Source: Candidatus Thorarchaeota archaeon
GTDB taxonomy: Archaea; Asgardarchaeota; Thorarchaeia; Thorarchaeales; Thorarchaeaceae
Assembly: GCA_018238205.1 (NCBI GenBank)
Contig: JABCTV010000009.1
Location: 1-36,624, forward strand
Length of the DNA stretch: 36,624 nucleotides
Direction: 5' to 3'
Below are positions 9,858 through 17,770 of this stretch, piece after piece. The notes beneath the pieces are model-generated. The model searched no databases, was not told where the DNA came from, and worked only from the letters and a program-made list of their open reading frames with translations. The translations under genes were made by a program, and so were the position numbers. Position 1 is the stretch's first letter. Every line of letters starts with the position of its first letter.

Positions 9858-10178
9858 TTAGATATTGATTTCGATTCCCACAGCACGTCGAATGAGTTCC
9901 TTCAATATTGCTTCATAAGTACCAGTAGATCCAGTTCTATCTGAAATCAGTAAGATTACAGGTACAGGGGACTGTGAGAGTTCAACGACTGTGTCTTCTA
10001 CCTCTTGAGCAAGGGGTTCCGTAATGATGATTAGCCCCATACTGGGGTCTCGAAAGAAGGAGTGTAGCAACTCTCTTGTTTCATCAGGAGACTTGGGAGT
10101 TGCACATTCACTGACTCCGACTAATCGGAATCCTGTAACTGTGTCTATATCACCAATGACAGCAATCTTATCAGACAT
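9858..10178 (-). CDS. atpF: A-type ATP synthase subunit F
   Basis: The small central-stalk regulatory subunit. From ATG 10178 it is 106 residues and begins KIAVIGDIDTVTGFRLVG, the family's signature N-terminus, followed by GLIIITEPLAQEV and PVPVILLISD. TTG 10190 would add four residues and is less likely. It lies directly upstream of subunit A (25 nt), preserving the usual F-A order. Subunits C, E, K, I/a and H are not upstream: pyrI lies there instead, 89 nt away. Confidence 0.94.
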   Translation of the reverse strand: MSDKIAVIGDIDTVTGFRLVGVSECATPKSPDETRELLHSFFRDPSMGLIIITEPLAQEVEDTVVELSQSPVPVILLISDRTGSTGTYEAILKELIRRAVGIEINI

Positions 10179-10267
10179 GAGACCATCCAACTAATGTTGA
10201 CTTGTGCCTTGCTTCTAAGGTCTGCTAAAAAGCATTTGGAAATTGACTGGTGAGAGGTTATATCGTA

Positions 10268-10750
10268 TCAACTTGTAAACGCAGAGATTATGTGTCCTTC
10301 TTCAACGAGTGTCCAACAATAGAGACATTTGAGCTGGATTGGCTTGTGTGATATGACTTGGTACTTGCTATGGATTGGCTCTCGCTCTTTATTGGTGACA
10401 CATCTCTGATTAGGACACTTCATGATATCAGTCAAAGTATCGGGAAGCTCGATATGGATCTTTTTAATGAGTTTATTGTCTTTGATTAGATTGATTGTTG
10501 CATCAGGTGCAACAAGAGCAATTCGAGCCACTTCTTCGTCTTTGAGGAATCGATGTTCAACCTTGACAATGTCCTTCTTCTCAATCTTAGAGCTGCTAAT
10601 GTTCATTGCCAGAGATACAACATGACCATTCTCACCGGTGATTCTTAGAATCTTAAGCACCTCTAGAGCCATTCCTGCTTTGATGTGGTCAATAACGGTT
10701 CCATTGTGAATTTTCACAATTCTGATTTTATCGTCTCCAACTTCAGACAT
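10268..10750 (-). CDS. pyrI: Aspartate carbamoyltransferase regulatory subunit
   Basis: The regulatory chain of the ATCase holoenzyme, binding nucleotide effectors in pyrimidine synthesis. Residues 8-100 form the allosteric domain (IRIVKIHNGTVIDHIKAG). The C-terminal zinc domain carries C112-x4-C117 and C142-x2-C145, the expected four ligands. Length (160) and ATG 10750 fit the family. The catalytic partner pyrB, usually adjacent in archaea, is not in this window on either side. A TATA-like element about 40 bases upstream suggests its own promoter, divergent from SRP54. Confidence 0.95.
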   Translation of the reverse strand: MSEVGDDKIRIVKIHNGTVIDHIKAGMALEVLKILRITGENGHVVSLAMNISSSKIEKKDIVKVEHRFLKDEEVARIALVAPDATINLIKDNKLIKKIHIELPDTLTDIMKCPNQRCVTNKEREPIHSKYQVISHKPIQLKCLYCWTLVEEGHIISAFTS

Positions 10751-10785
10751 ATCTAATCACACGCAGGTCCGTCCTACTAGTCACT

Positions 10786-10794
10786 CATTTTTAG
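10786..10794 (-). promoter_or_regulatory. Possible TATA box for pyrI
   Basis: The minus strand reads CTAAAAATG at this position, about 40 bases before ATG 10750. That spacing would give a transcription start roughly 15 bases before the gene. It sits between divergent pyrI and SRP54. Weak, based on composition and distance only. Confidence 0.35.
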
Positions 10795-10842
10795 ACCTTG
10801 CTCTTTCGGATTCAAATTCAACATTCAAAGGCGAAGGTTGAT

Positions 10843-12231
10843 ATGTACAGCATAGGAGCAGTCCCAGAAGACGGTGATATTGTTTTGGTTCTAGAAGGTC
10901 TTGGTAAATCACTCAACTCGGCTCTGAAGAAACTCTTTGGTGCAAATGTCATTGACGAGGAATTAGTAAAGGAGCTTGTCAAAGACATACAACGAGCCCT
11001 GTTAGTAGCTGACGTCGATGTCACCCTTGTAATGGCAATTACTAAGAGAGTAGAAGAGCAGGCATTAGATGAGAACTTGCCTAGGGGGATTTCTCGACGA
11101 GAACATGTCATTCGTGTTGTCTGGGATACTCTTGCATTCTTTCTTGGAGAAAAGGCAGTACCACTTACCATCAATCCTGGCAAGCAAAATCTAGTGATGA
11201 TGGTAGGCATTCAGGGTTCGGGAAAAACTACGACAATTGGAAAACTAGCCAGATACTATCAGAAGAGAGGGATTAAGACCGGGGTAATCTGTGCAGACAA
11301 TTTCAGACCTGGAGCATATAATCAATTGATGCAGCTAGCTGAGAAATCAAACGTGCCTTTTTGGGGTGATGAGAACGAGAAAGATGCAGTCAAGCTAGCA
11401 AAGAAAGGATTCAAAGAGATGAAGAAGAAAGGCATTGAATTAATTCTCTTGGATACTTCAGGGCGCCATAAAGAGGAAAAAAGTCTCATAAAAGAAATGC
11501 GTGACATCTCCAAATCGGTTAAGCCCCAAGAGATTATTCTTGTCATTGATGGTACTCTGGGACAACAGGCAGGGGTTCAGGCGGAAGCATTTCGTAAAGC
11601 AACTCAAATCGGATCAATCATAATCACAAAACTAGATGGTAGTGCAAAAGGTGGTGGGGCAATATCAGCAATTGCAGCAACGAAGGCACCAATCAAGTTC
11701 ATTGGTCTGGGAGAAGGAATGGATGCAATAGAACCCTTCAATCCAACCAAATTTGCTGGTCGTCTACTGGGAATGTCAGACATTGGAGGTCTAGTTGAAA
11801 AAGTCAAAGAGGCCGAAATCGAGGTTGAAGATGACGCTGTGAAGCGTATCATGAAAGGGCAATTCTCACTGAAGGATATGATGTCTCAACTCAAACAATT
11901 GAAGAAAATGGGCCCAATTGGAAAAGTGATGGAAATGCTTGGTCTCCAGTATAAACTACCGGAAGGTATGGCAGAGATTCAAGAGGAGAACATGAAGAAA
12001 TGGGAAGTTATCATGAACTCCATGACAAAGGAAGAGATGGAAGAGCCCAAACTCATCAAAGCAGCACGAATCAAACGTATTGCAAAGGGTTCAGGTACTT
12101 CTTTGAAAGATGTGAGAGACCTCCTAAAACAATACGACCAAATGAAGAAAATGATGAAACAGATGGGAAAACAACGTCGCGGAAGGAAGGGAGGTATTCC
12201 AGGTCTTCCAGGCGGTCTACCGGGCATGTAA
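10843..12231 (+). CDS. srp54: Signal recognition particle protein SRP54
   Basis: The GTPase that binds signal sequences and SRP RNA and docks with the SRP receptor for co-translational targeting. All NG-domain motifs are present: GIQGSGKTTT (G1), DNFRPGAYNQL, LDTSGRHKEE (G3), TKLDGSAKGGG (G4) and the closing FIGLGEGMDAIEPFNP. The C-terminal M domain is methionine-rich and ends in a basic Gly/Pro-rich tail (QMGKQRRGRKGG). ATG 10843 (463 residues) is preferred, with AGGTTGAT just upstream. TTG 10798 would add 15 residues. SRP RNA was not found nearby. It leads an apparent translation/targeting operon. Confidence 0.97.
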   Translation: MYSIGAVPEDGDIVLVLEGLGKSLNSALKKLFGANVIDEELVKELVKDIQRALLVADVDVTLVMAITKRVEEQALDENLPRGISRREHVIRVVWDTLAFFLGEKAVPLTINPGKQNLVMMVGIQGSGKTTTIGKLARYYQKRGIKTGVICADNFRPGAYNQLMQLAEKSNVPFWGDENEKDAVKLAKKGFKEMKKKGIELILLDTSGRHKEEKSLIKEMRDISKSVKPQEIILVIDGTLGQQAGVQAEAFRKATQIGSIIITKLDGSAKGGGAISAIAATKAPIKFIGLGEGMDAIEPFNPTKFAGRLLGMSDIGGLVEKVKEAEIEVEDDAVKRIMKGQFSLKDMMSQLKQLKKMGPIGKVMEMLGLQYKLPEGMAEIQEENMKKWEVIMNSMTKEEMEEPKLIKAARIKRIAKGSGTSLKDVRDLLKQYDQMKKMMKQMGKQRRGRKGGIPGLPGGLPGM

Positions 12232-12249
12232 ACTGGAATTGGTAGTACA

Positions 12250-12831
12250 ATGCGACATTTCCTGATTCTATTTGATGACATCCCTATTGACAAGTTATCA
12301 GTAAAATCAGGCAATAATTCTCCTGAAGTTATCACAGCAACAAGGTGTGTGAATGTAGGACTTTTCATTTCAGGAAATCTACGAAGAGATGTAGTAGTAT
12401 CTCTAGCTAAAGGAACACCAGAAGACTTGAAGCTCATCTCATTTCCAGGAGCTAGTCTGAAACGTGTTTCACCTGATGAACGATCAATCTCATTCTTTCT
12501 AATGAAAGCTATTTCATTAGCCGAAGAGTTATCGATGGACTCTTTCAAAATAATGGATAACGGGATCGAAGTGAGAAGATCTAACTTGAAGAATTTCTGT
12601 GAATCATTAACTCCCACCAATGTCTATATTTCAACCCCAGGAAGCACATCTAACTTCACTGGTGTTGCAGAGAATGAAAATCCACTACTAATCTACTCCA
12701 TTGGAAAGCAATTCGATTCATATCAAATAGATGTCAAATGGACACAAGTTAAACTACCTTATTTTCCACATCCAGAGAGATTCATTTTGGATGTCAATAT
12801 GATAGTTGATAAGACCGCTTCTTGTTTGTGA
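12250..12831 (+). CDS. trmY: tRNA (pseudouridine54-N1)-methyltransferase TrmY
   Basis: SPOUT-class methyltransferase that makes N1-methylpseudouridine at tRNA position 54, in the T loop, in archaea. The diagnostic stretch TATRCVNVGLFISGNLRRDV is followed by LISFPGASLKRVSPDERSIS, as in the family. Length (193) is normal. The C-terminal third (from about residue 125) is harder to match to familiar TrmY sequences. It starts at ATG 12250, only 18 nt after SRP54, so co-transcription is likely. Confidence 0.88.
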   Translation: MRHFLILFDDIPIDKLSVKSGNNSPEVITATRCVNVGLFISGNLRRDVVVSLAKGTPEDLKLISFPGASLKRVSPDERSISFFLMKAISLAEELSMDSFKIMDNGIEVRRSNLKNFCESLTPTNVYISTPGSTSNFTGVAENENPLLIYSIGKQFDSYQIDVKWTQVKLPYFPHPERFILDVNMIVDKTASCL

Positions 12832-12877
12832 AGAAAGCTTCATAATGCAATATTTTCCAGAATATACTTGATTCCTA

Positions 12878-14053
12878 TTGCCTACTAATGTTACTCCAGA
12901 ATTCGATAAGCAACGGATTATCTACGAAGAAACAGAAGACATAGCGCAGCGGATAATAGAATTAGAAAAACTTCTTTCTCTTGCCCCACGCCATAAGGGT
13001 GGGGAACGAATGGTAGGAGACTACCGAAAGAAAATGGCTCAGCTCAAAGCACTACTAGAGAAGAGGCGAGAGCAAGATAGAGCCAGAAAGAGTGGAGGAA
13101 CAGAAGAGGGAGTCGTTCGGAAAGAGGGAGCTGGACAAGTTTGTTTGGTTGGAGTGACAAATTGCGGTAAATCGAGCATCATTAATGCGGTAACAAATGC
13201 AACTTTTGACATAGGAGACTATCCATTTACTACACCTATACCAACTCCAGCAATGTTAACATTGGAAGATATCAACATTCAACTCGTAGAACTTCCAGGA
13301 GTATTCGAAGGAAGTCATAAAGCAGGAATTGGCAGACAGGCTCTTGCAGTAGCAAGAAACACTGACTGCATCGCAATAATCATTGATTTGTCACAGGATA
13401 TCGATACTCAGATGAATATAATTCTGGGTGAATTGGATGCTGCAAGAATAAGGTTGAACAAGGAGAAGACCGCTGTTAGAATTGAGAGAGTTGGTCTGGG
13501 CGGACTCATGATCTATGGTGCTCAGAATTATCAGGGTGATATTGAAGAAGTAATGGAATATCTTAGAGCACGCAGAGTATCAAACATCATTGTCAGATTC
13601 CAGAAATCAGCGACTTTCGAACAGCTCATGGATGCAATGGATGCAAGCGTCGCTTATGTACGCGCCATGGTAATTGCTACAAAGGGGGATTCCGACGGAT
13701 CTGAAGGTAGATTCAAAGAACTGGAAGAAAAGTACAGTACAAGATTCGATATCATTCCAGTATCTGCTGAAAAAGGAGAGAATCTTGATGGAATGAGTTG
13801 GACACTCTACAACCATCTTGATATTCTGAGGGTATACACCAAGATACCAGGAAAGAAGAGGGAAAAGAAACCTATAGTCCTACCAGAAGGTTCAGTAGTT
13901 GAAGATGCAGCCGGCAAGGTTCACAAAGAGCTGTTTGTAGAACGCTTTCGGTCAGCTGTAATCCTTCGAGAAAATGACAAGATTAAACGCAGAGTTGTAG
14001 GTCTTAACTATCCACTCCAAGATGGTGACGTTCTTCAACTATCACATAGCTAG
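12878..14053 (+). CDS. DRG/OBG-family GTPase with C-terminal TGS domain
   Basis: A 391-residue GTPase of the translation-associated DRG/OBG group. Residues 20-70 form the charged helical N-terminus (LAPRHKGGERMVGDYRKKM, as in DRG). G1 is GVTNCGKSS (92-100), and the G2 region is FTTPIPTP. G3 is ELPG (138-141) rather than the usual DLPG. The probable G4 is TKGD rather than NKxD, with VSAEKGENLDG as G5. The last 60 residues (PIVLPEGSVVEDAAGKVH ... DGDVLQLSH) are a TGS domain. TTG 12878 is the first possible start after an in-frame TGA at 12869 and is needed to keep the conserved N-terminus. DRG proteins act at ribosomes; this variant's role is inferred. Confidence 0.85.
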   Translation: MPTNVTPEFDKQRIIYEETEDIAQRIIELEKLLSLAPRHKGGERMVGDYRKKMAQLKALLEKRREQDRARKSGGTEEGVVRKEGAGQVCLVGVTNCGKSSIINAVTNATFDIGDYPFTTPIPTPAMLTLEDINIQLVELPGVFEGSHKAGIGRQALAVARNTDCIAIIIDLSQDIDTQMNIILGELDAARIRLNKEKTAVRIERVGLGGLMIYGAQNYQGDIEEVMEYLRARRVSNIIVRFQKSATFEQLMDAMDASVAYVRAMVIATKGDSDGSEGRFKELEEKYSTRFDIIPVSAEKGENLDGMSWTLYNHLDILRVYTKIPGKKREKKPIVLPEGSVVEDAAGKVHKELFVERFRSAVILRENDKIKRRVVGLNYPLQDGDVLQLSHS

Positions 14054-14078
14054 ATGAATCTGGAGGGCGTGAAAATCC

Positions 14079-14813
14079 ATGGAACTACCAAATATTGTTG
14101 TGGTTCTAGTTGAGCCTGAAGAACCAGGCAACGTTGGTTTTGTTTCCAGAGTGTTGGCAAATTTTGGTGTTCAGGAGTTAAGAATTGTGGGATGGGACCC
14201 ACGGGAGGATATGACTGCACAGATCTTCTCCGTACGTGCAAACAATATTCTTGATTCTGCAGGTATTTTCGATGATTTACCATCAGCATTAGAAGATATA
14301 GATGCGGCTTGGGCGACATCAGCAAGAGCAGGTAGAAATCATAGCGTAACCAGAGCTTTGGTTCCCCTCAAAGATTTGCCGGACCCAACAACCCTTGAAG
14401 GAAAAATTGCTCTTGTCTTCGGAAGAGAGAGTTCAGGACTCACAAATGAAGAATTAGGTCTCTGTGAACTGGCTTTCACAATACCGACTTCAGAGGCGTA
14501 TCCAAGCCTCAATCTCAGTCATGCTGTCGCTGTTGTTCTTCATCACTTATTCTCAAATTATGGACTTGAAGAACCAAGCGAAATCATACTACCTAGAGCT
14601 GCTACTCGAAATGAACGGGATCAAGTAATGGTCTTCATGGATGAAGTAATCGATGGACTCAATCTGAAAGACTACAGAAAACCAATTGCAAAGCAGGTCT
14701 TCAGAAATTTACTAGGAAGAGCATACATGACAGGACGTGAAGTGACTACCTTGACTGGTATTGCTCGAAAACTGTACGATCTTGTTAATGAGTGCGAGAA
14801 GGTAGAAGATTAG
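14079..14813 (+). CDS. trmJ: TrmJ-like tRNA 2'-O-methyltransferase (SpoU/SPOUT)
   Basis: Predicted to methylate the ribose 2'-OH of a tRNA anticodon-loop nucleotide (position 32 in characterised TrmJ). SPOUT motifs are clear: NVGFVSRVLANFG (motif 1), ALVFGRESSGLTNEEL (motif 2) and LNLSHAVAVVLHHLF (motif 3). A helical C-terminal extension (about 170-244) ends GRAYMTGREVTTLTGIARKL. The start is ATG 14079 with GGAGGGCGTGA upstream. It lies 25 nt after the TGS GTPase and its 3' end overlaps the convergent uL16 gene by 4 nt. Confidence 0.9.
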   Translation: MELPNIVVVLVEPEEPGNVGFVSRVLANFGVQELRIVGWDPREDMTAQIFSVRANNILDSAGIFDDLPSALEDIDAAWATSARAGRNHSVTRALVPLKDLPDPTTLEGKIALVFGRESSGLTNEELGLCELAFTIPTSEAYPSLNLSHAVAVVLHHLFSNYGLEEPSEIILPRAATRNERDQVMVFMDEVIDGLNLKDYRKPIAKQVFRNLLGRAYMTGREVTTLTGIARKLYDLVNECEKVED

Positions 14814-15349
14814 ATTCCATATCCCATTTTACGTTTGAGCTCTGGATCAATCTTGTCAAACACAATCTTGCAAGGAGTTGGCATCTTGGGTGCAGCTTTC
14901 TTTAGTGCAGCCCTTGCTGCTTTGATGTGCTGCCGGTTCGTACGGATTGTGATGAGAGCCTGCTTTGGTTTGACTCTAGCCGCGGAACCTATGACTTTGC
15001 CCCATGCCCTTCGCATTCCATCCTGCACACGGTCCGCACCAGCTCCAGAGATCATCTTGTTCTCTCGAAGGTAGTGGAATGGCTTGATACGAACTCGAAG
15101 ATGATAGTTGGACCGACCAGCATTCTTGTTCATGTCACGGTTGGACGCAATACGTGCAGACTCAAGAGCCTGATGTCTAATCTGGCATCGCTCAAGACCA
15201 ATCAAGGATAACTCGACCTCAAATTCACCACCAGGATTGCCCATGTCAAAACTGACTATACGGCTAGCTGGTCGCCTGTGGATATACTTCTTCCTTACAA
15301 AGGCGGGTCTGTCGCACTCTCTGTAGCATTGGCCTGGACGTTTTCCCAT
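14810..15349 (-). CDS. rpl10e: Large-subunit ribosomal protein uL16 (L10e)
   Basis: Archaeal/eukaryotic-type L10e (uL16), 179 residues, a universal component near the peptidyl-transferase centre. MGKRPGQCYRECDRPAFVRK, NPGGEFEVELSLI, HYLRENKMISGAGADRVQDG and MRRAWGKVIGSAARV are diagnostic. The start is ATG 15349 because GGTGAT lies four bases upstream; GTG 15358 is disfavoured. It is the only minus-strand gene between two unrelated groups and has its own promoter-like element. Its 3' end overlaps trmJ tail to tail. Confidence 0.97.
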   Translation of the reverse strand: MGKRPGQCYRECDRPAFVRKKYIHRRPASRIVSFDMGNPGGEFEVELSLIGLERCQIRHQALESARIASNRDMNKNAGRSNYHLRVRIKPFHYLRENKMISGAGADRVQDGMRRAWGKVIGSAARVKPKQALITIRTNRQHIKAARAALKKAAPKMPTPCKIVFDKIDPELKRKMGYGI

Positions 15350-15410
15350 TTGAATCACCAGATTGGTTTTCGGTCACTAGCGTGGCCGGATTAGCTCGAA
15401 AGCCGAGAAG

Positions 15411-15423
15411 TTTGAATAAAAGG
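15411..15423 (-). promoter_or_regulatory. Probable BRE/TATA promoter of uL16
   Basis: The minus strand reads CCTTTTATTCAAA here, a plausible archaeal BRE plus TATA box about 65-70 bases before ATG 15349, which would give a leader of roughly 40 nt. The rest of the 15350-15611 gap holds nothing recognisable apart from repeat copy A at its far end. Confidence 0.4.
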
Positions 15424-15573
15424 ATTATGGAGTGGATGAGAATCTTTCAGGTATTACTTGTGTATAACATTCTATGTCTAAATGGCAAATATTGGTTATA
15501 GGAGAATAAAACTAACCATTCTGAATAATTTGTGCGAAAGAAACTCTTGATTGGGACTAGGGTCATGTACGCG

Positions 15574-15612
15574 TTCCCATAAACAATGAGTGTTTCTTGA
15601 TGAGCACCATCT
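15574..15612. repeat. 3'-end repeat, copy A
   Basis: Plus strand: ttcccat, then aacaatgagtgtttct, then tgatgagcaccatct. It abuts the stop codon of the first small membrane paralogue. It is nearly identical to copy B and shares its core with copy C and its right end (14 bases) with the fragment at 17401. Confidence 0.8.
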
Positions 15613-16091
15613 CATACAGAGGGCGTCTTTCGTTTGTAATAGATGGACAAAATAATACTGAAGATTACAATCATCGAGGTGATAGGAAGGGGTATTAGAC
15701 GACCATAGGTCAGGTGAAGCATTCCATTGTCAATCAATAAAATTGGGAGTGTCGTTTGAAGTATCAAGACAATTAATGCAGTAAATAATCCACGCTCTAG
15801 CCTTCTTGAATCCTTTACATCGAAATAGTAACTGATAATCAATACAATACCTAGGACAATCCAAGTCAGACTTAGGATGGTTCTATTCAATGGAGAAATG
15901 AATAGAACTTCAGTGTTCAGCAGACTAATCTCTATTATACCATTGATTTCAGAACATTGTCCCCAAACAAAAAGAATCCAAGGATCAAACCACTCTAACC
16001 ACATACTCATCACAAGCAGATAACATATTGGTGTGACGAATGTGACCAATATGATTAGAATCGGTAGCAGATTAGATCGAAGTTTGTACAT
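15612..16091 (-). CDS. Four-helix membrane protein, paralogue 1 of 3
   Basis: A 159-residue hydrophobic protein with four likely membrane helices (residues about 8-30, 65-85, 100-120 and 130-150). I do not recognise the family. Its C-terminal block TYGRLIPLPITSMIVIFSI aligns in position and pattern with YIGPIPIQLATGFLL and YIGPIPIQLVVGLLI of the next two genes, so the three are probably diverged tandem duplicates. It is the most divergent of them and has lost the GPK...PW tail. ATG 16091 follows GAGGGGAT directly. Confidence 0.7.
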   Translation of the reverse strand: MYKLRSNLLPILIILVTFVTPICYLLVMSMWLEWFDPWILFVWGQCSEINGIIEISLLNTEVLFISPLNRTILSLTWIVLGIVLIISYYFDVKDSRRLERGLFTALIVLILQTTLPILLIDNGMLHLTYGRLIPLPITSMIVIFSIILSIYYKRKTPSV

Positions 16092-16160
16092 ATCCCCTCG
16101 CGTCCATATTTCAAGATACTAATACATCATTTTCAGATAAATGGATTAGTTTGAAAATAA

Positions 16161-16196
16161 TTCCCATAACAATGAGTGTTTCTTGATGTGCACCGT
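16161..16196. repeat. 3'-end repeat, copy B
   Basis: Plus strand begins ttcccat, then aacaatgagtgtttct, then tgatgtgcacc. It lies about 17 bases beyond the stop codon of paralogue 2, the same relative location as copies A and C. It differs from copy A by one base in length and a few substitutions at the right end. Confidence 0.8.
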
Positions 16197-16212
16197 TTTG
16201 TCTGCTGGGTTT

Positions 16213-16689
16213 TCACCATGGCGATGTGATTTCTTTTGGACCAGCAAAATGCATCAACAAGAAACCAGTAGCTAGCTGTATAGGAATGGGACCAATGTAG
16301 ACGAAGACTCCTGACAAGAGCATAACAGGTAATGCTGCTATCAGTGATATAATTGGCAGGACTAAAGTCAGAGCTCCAGCTACAAGTGTACTTCTTTTAC
16401 TTGTTTTACCTCTTATGTAACGAATCACCTGAAATGCGAAGATGATATTGAAAAACCCGAGCATAAGTCCAGCGGTCAAGGAGTAATAATTCAGCACCTG
16501 TAATCCACCTATAGATGATTCAGGTGGATATATCGCCCAAAAGAGCGCATATATTGCTACACTCACGCTCATATGACCGCCATGACCGCCAAAACCATAT
16601 AGAAAGGTTGTATACGGTGGCACCACTGTCGCCAATGCCATAATTAGTGAAGCATATTTACGTATGAGTCGTCCGTCCACATCTGACAT
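16213..16689 (-). CDS. Four-helix membrane protein, paralogue 2 of 3
   Basis: About 159 residues with four likely membrane helices. It shares several blocks with the next gene: IYALFWAIYPP versus IYALLWAYIP, FFNIIFAFQVIRYIRGKTS versus FFNILFAVQVIRYIQDKTS, and YIGPIPIQLATG versus YIGPIPIQLVVG, with both ending GPK...PW. These blocks establish paralogy directly from the sequence. ATG 16689 is chosen because GGAGAG lies five bases upstream; the TTG at 16701 is disfavoured. A glycine/histidine-rich loop (GFGGHGGHMS) follows the first helix. Function unknown. Confidence 0.78.
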   Translation of the reverse strand: MSDVDGRLIRKYASLIMALATVVPPYTTFLYGFGGHGGHMSVSVAIYALFWAIYPPESSIGGLQVLNYYSLTAGLMLGFFNIIFAFQVIRYIRGKTSKRSTLVAGALTLVLPIISLIAALPVMLLSGVFVYIGPIPIQLATGFLLMHFAGPKEITSPW

Positions 16690-16762
16690 GATTCTCTCCA
16701 ACCACTTCAGCCCATATTAGTTACAATTGATAGTTGTGAAATTATGATTTGAATTATTCGTT

Positions 16763-16779
16763 AACAATGAGTGTTTCTC
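16763..16779. repeat. 3'-end repeat, copy C (core only)
   Basis: The core aacaatgagtgtttct of copies A and B recurs here, two bases beyond the stop of paralogue 3. The flanking parts of the element are missing or diverged. Confidence 0.7.
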
Positions 16780-16781
16780 AT

Positions 16782-17315
16782 CTATTCCCAAGGAGCATCC
16801 ACTGATTTCGGACCATATTTTCTGGCAATGAGTAAACCCACAACAAGCTGAATCGGTATAGGTCCTATATAATAGGGATGACCAATCATCAGCAGATGGG
16901 GCAGAAATAGAAAGGCTTGATACAATGGAATTGTAAAAGTCAATACACCTGCAATAATGGTCTTCTTCATTGATGTCTTATCTTGAATATAACGAATCAC
17001 TTGAACTGCGAAAAGAATGTTGAAGAATCCATTGACTGGAGCCCACAATAAAACTAGGGGATTAAGAATGTGGAAACCATAGAAAACACTACTTGGATCA
17101 ATTGGCAAGAAAATGCCAAATATCGATGTTCCAGCAAGATCCAAATTAGCACTAGGAATGTATGCCCAAAGTAGTGCATAGATAATATTGGGCCCCATAG
17201 AGGCCATGTTTCCTGCAAGTACATAGTAGAATACTGCGAAAGGTGTGAACAGTGTTATCAAAATCCATCCAATAAGTACTGACTTGGTAAACAATGATTC
17301 CTTTTTCTCTGACAC
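16782..17315 (-). CDS. Four-helix membrane protein, paralogue 3 of 3
   Basis: A 177-residue membrane protein clearly related to the 16213-16689 product (shared NILFAVQVIRYIQDKTS and YIGPIPIQLVVG blocks, GPK...PWE tail). It is longer because of an insertion near LDLAGTSIFGIFLPIDPSS. There are four to five likely membrane helices, the first at residues 12-32 (VLIGWILITLFTPFAVFYYV). The start is GTG 17315, with GGAGGG about 11 bases upstream. It is the first gene of the minus-strand array. Function unknown. Confidence 0.78.
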   Translation of the reverse strand: MSEKKESLFTKSVLIGWILITLFTPFAVFYYVLAGNMASMGPNIIYALLWAYIPSANLDLAGTSIFGIFLPIDPSSVFYGFHILNPLVLLWAPVNGFFNILFAVQVIRYIQDKTSMKKTIIAGVLTFTIPLYQAFLFLPHLLMIGHPYYIGPIPIQLVVGLLIARKYGPKSVDAPWE

Positions 17316-17400
17316 TATTTACTCGTCCCTCCAACAAATCGAGATTGATGGTAGTTGTATTTCAGTCTATCCAAAGTATTTTGATTGTACTATTTATCTC

Positions 17401-17414
17401 GATGAGCACCATCT
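17401..17414. repeat. Fragment matching the right end of 3'-repeat copy A
   Basis: gatgagcaccatct is identical to 15599-15612, and the following bases (tcaatccgagg versus catacagagg) are similar. It lies upstream of paralogue 3, where the 3' end of a lost fourth copy would be expected. Short, so a chance match is possible. Confidence 0.45.
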
Positions 17415-17478
17415 TCAATCCGAGGAAAAATGTTTATGGAAATTCACTATTTCAATAACCCTGCTTGGTGAGTAGAGG

Positions 17479-17700
17479 ATGAATCAAGAGGATTCAAACA
17501 AAGCAACCTCCAAACTTAACGTAATATACAAGGTTCTAGAAACTATGCTTGTATCTGAAATCATTTTGCTAATCTTAGGAGGTGTCTTTGTATCGAATCT
17601 TCATCCATTTCTACTACGTATTTTCTACTGGATTGTGATACCATGGTCAATCCTGATTACAGGAATACTGTTCATAATAGTACGTCACTTGAGAAGATGA
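17479..17700 (+). CDS. Small two-helix membrane protein
   Basis: 73 residues with a polar N-terminus (MNQEDSNKATSKLN) and two likely membrane helices (residues about 26-43 and 49-68), ending in a basic tail (VRHLRR) that suggests a cytoplasmic C-terminus. GGTGAG lies about eight bases before ATG 17479. No family recognised. It is divergent from the paralogue array and 70 nt upstream of another tiny membrane protein. Confidence 0.6.
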   Translation: MNQEDSNKATSKLNVIYKVLETMLVSEIILLILGGVFVSNLHPFLLRIFYWIVIPWSILITGILFIIVRHLRR

Positions 17701-17770
17701 ATTGATAACCTTTCGAGAGTATGTAAGGGGTAGAGGGATTCGTCAAGACTCCAAAAAGGAGTGAAAAAAT

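Noticed and set aside
10750-12900. SRP RNA gene near srp54
   Set aside because: The conserved S-domain sequence was not found here or in the gaps I read.
15574-17414. CRISPR array
   Set aside because: Repeats are few, about 600 bases apart, unequal in length and tied to gene ends.
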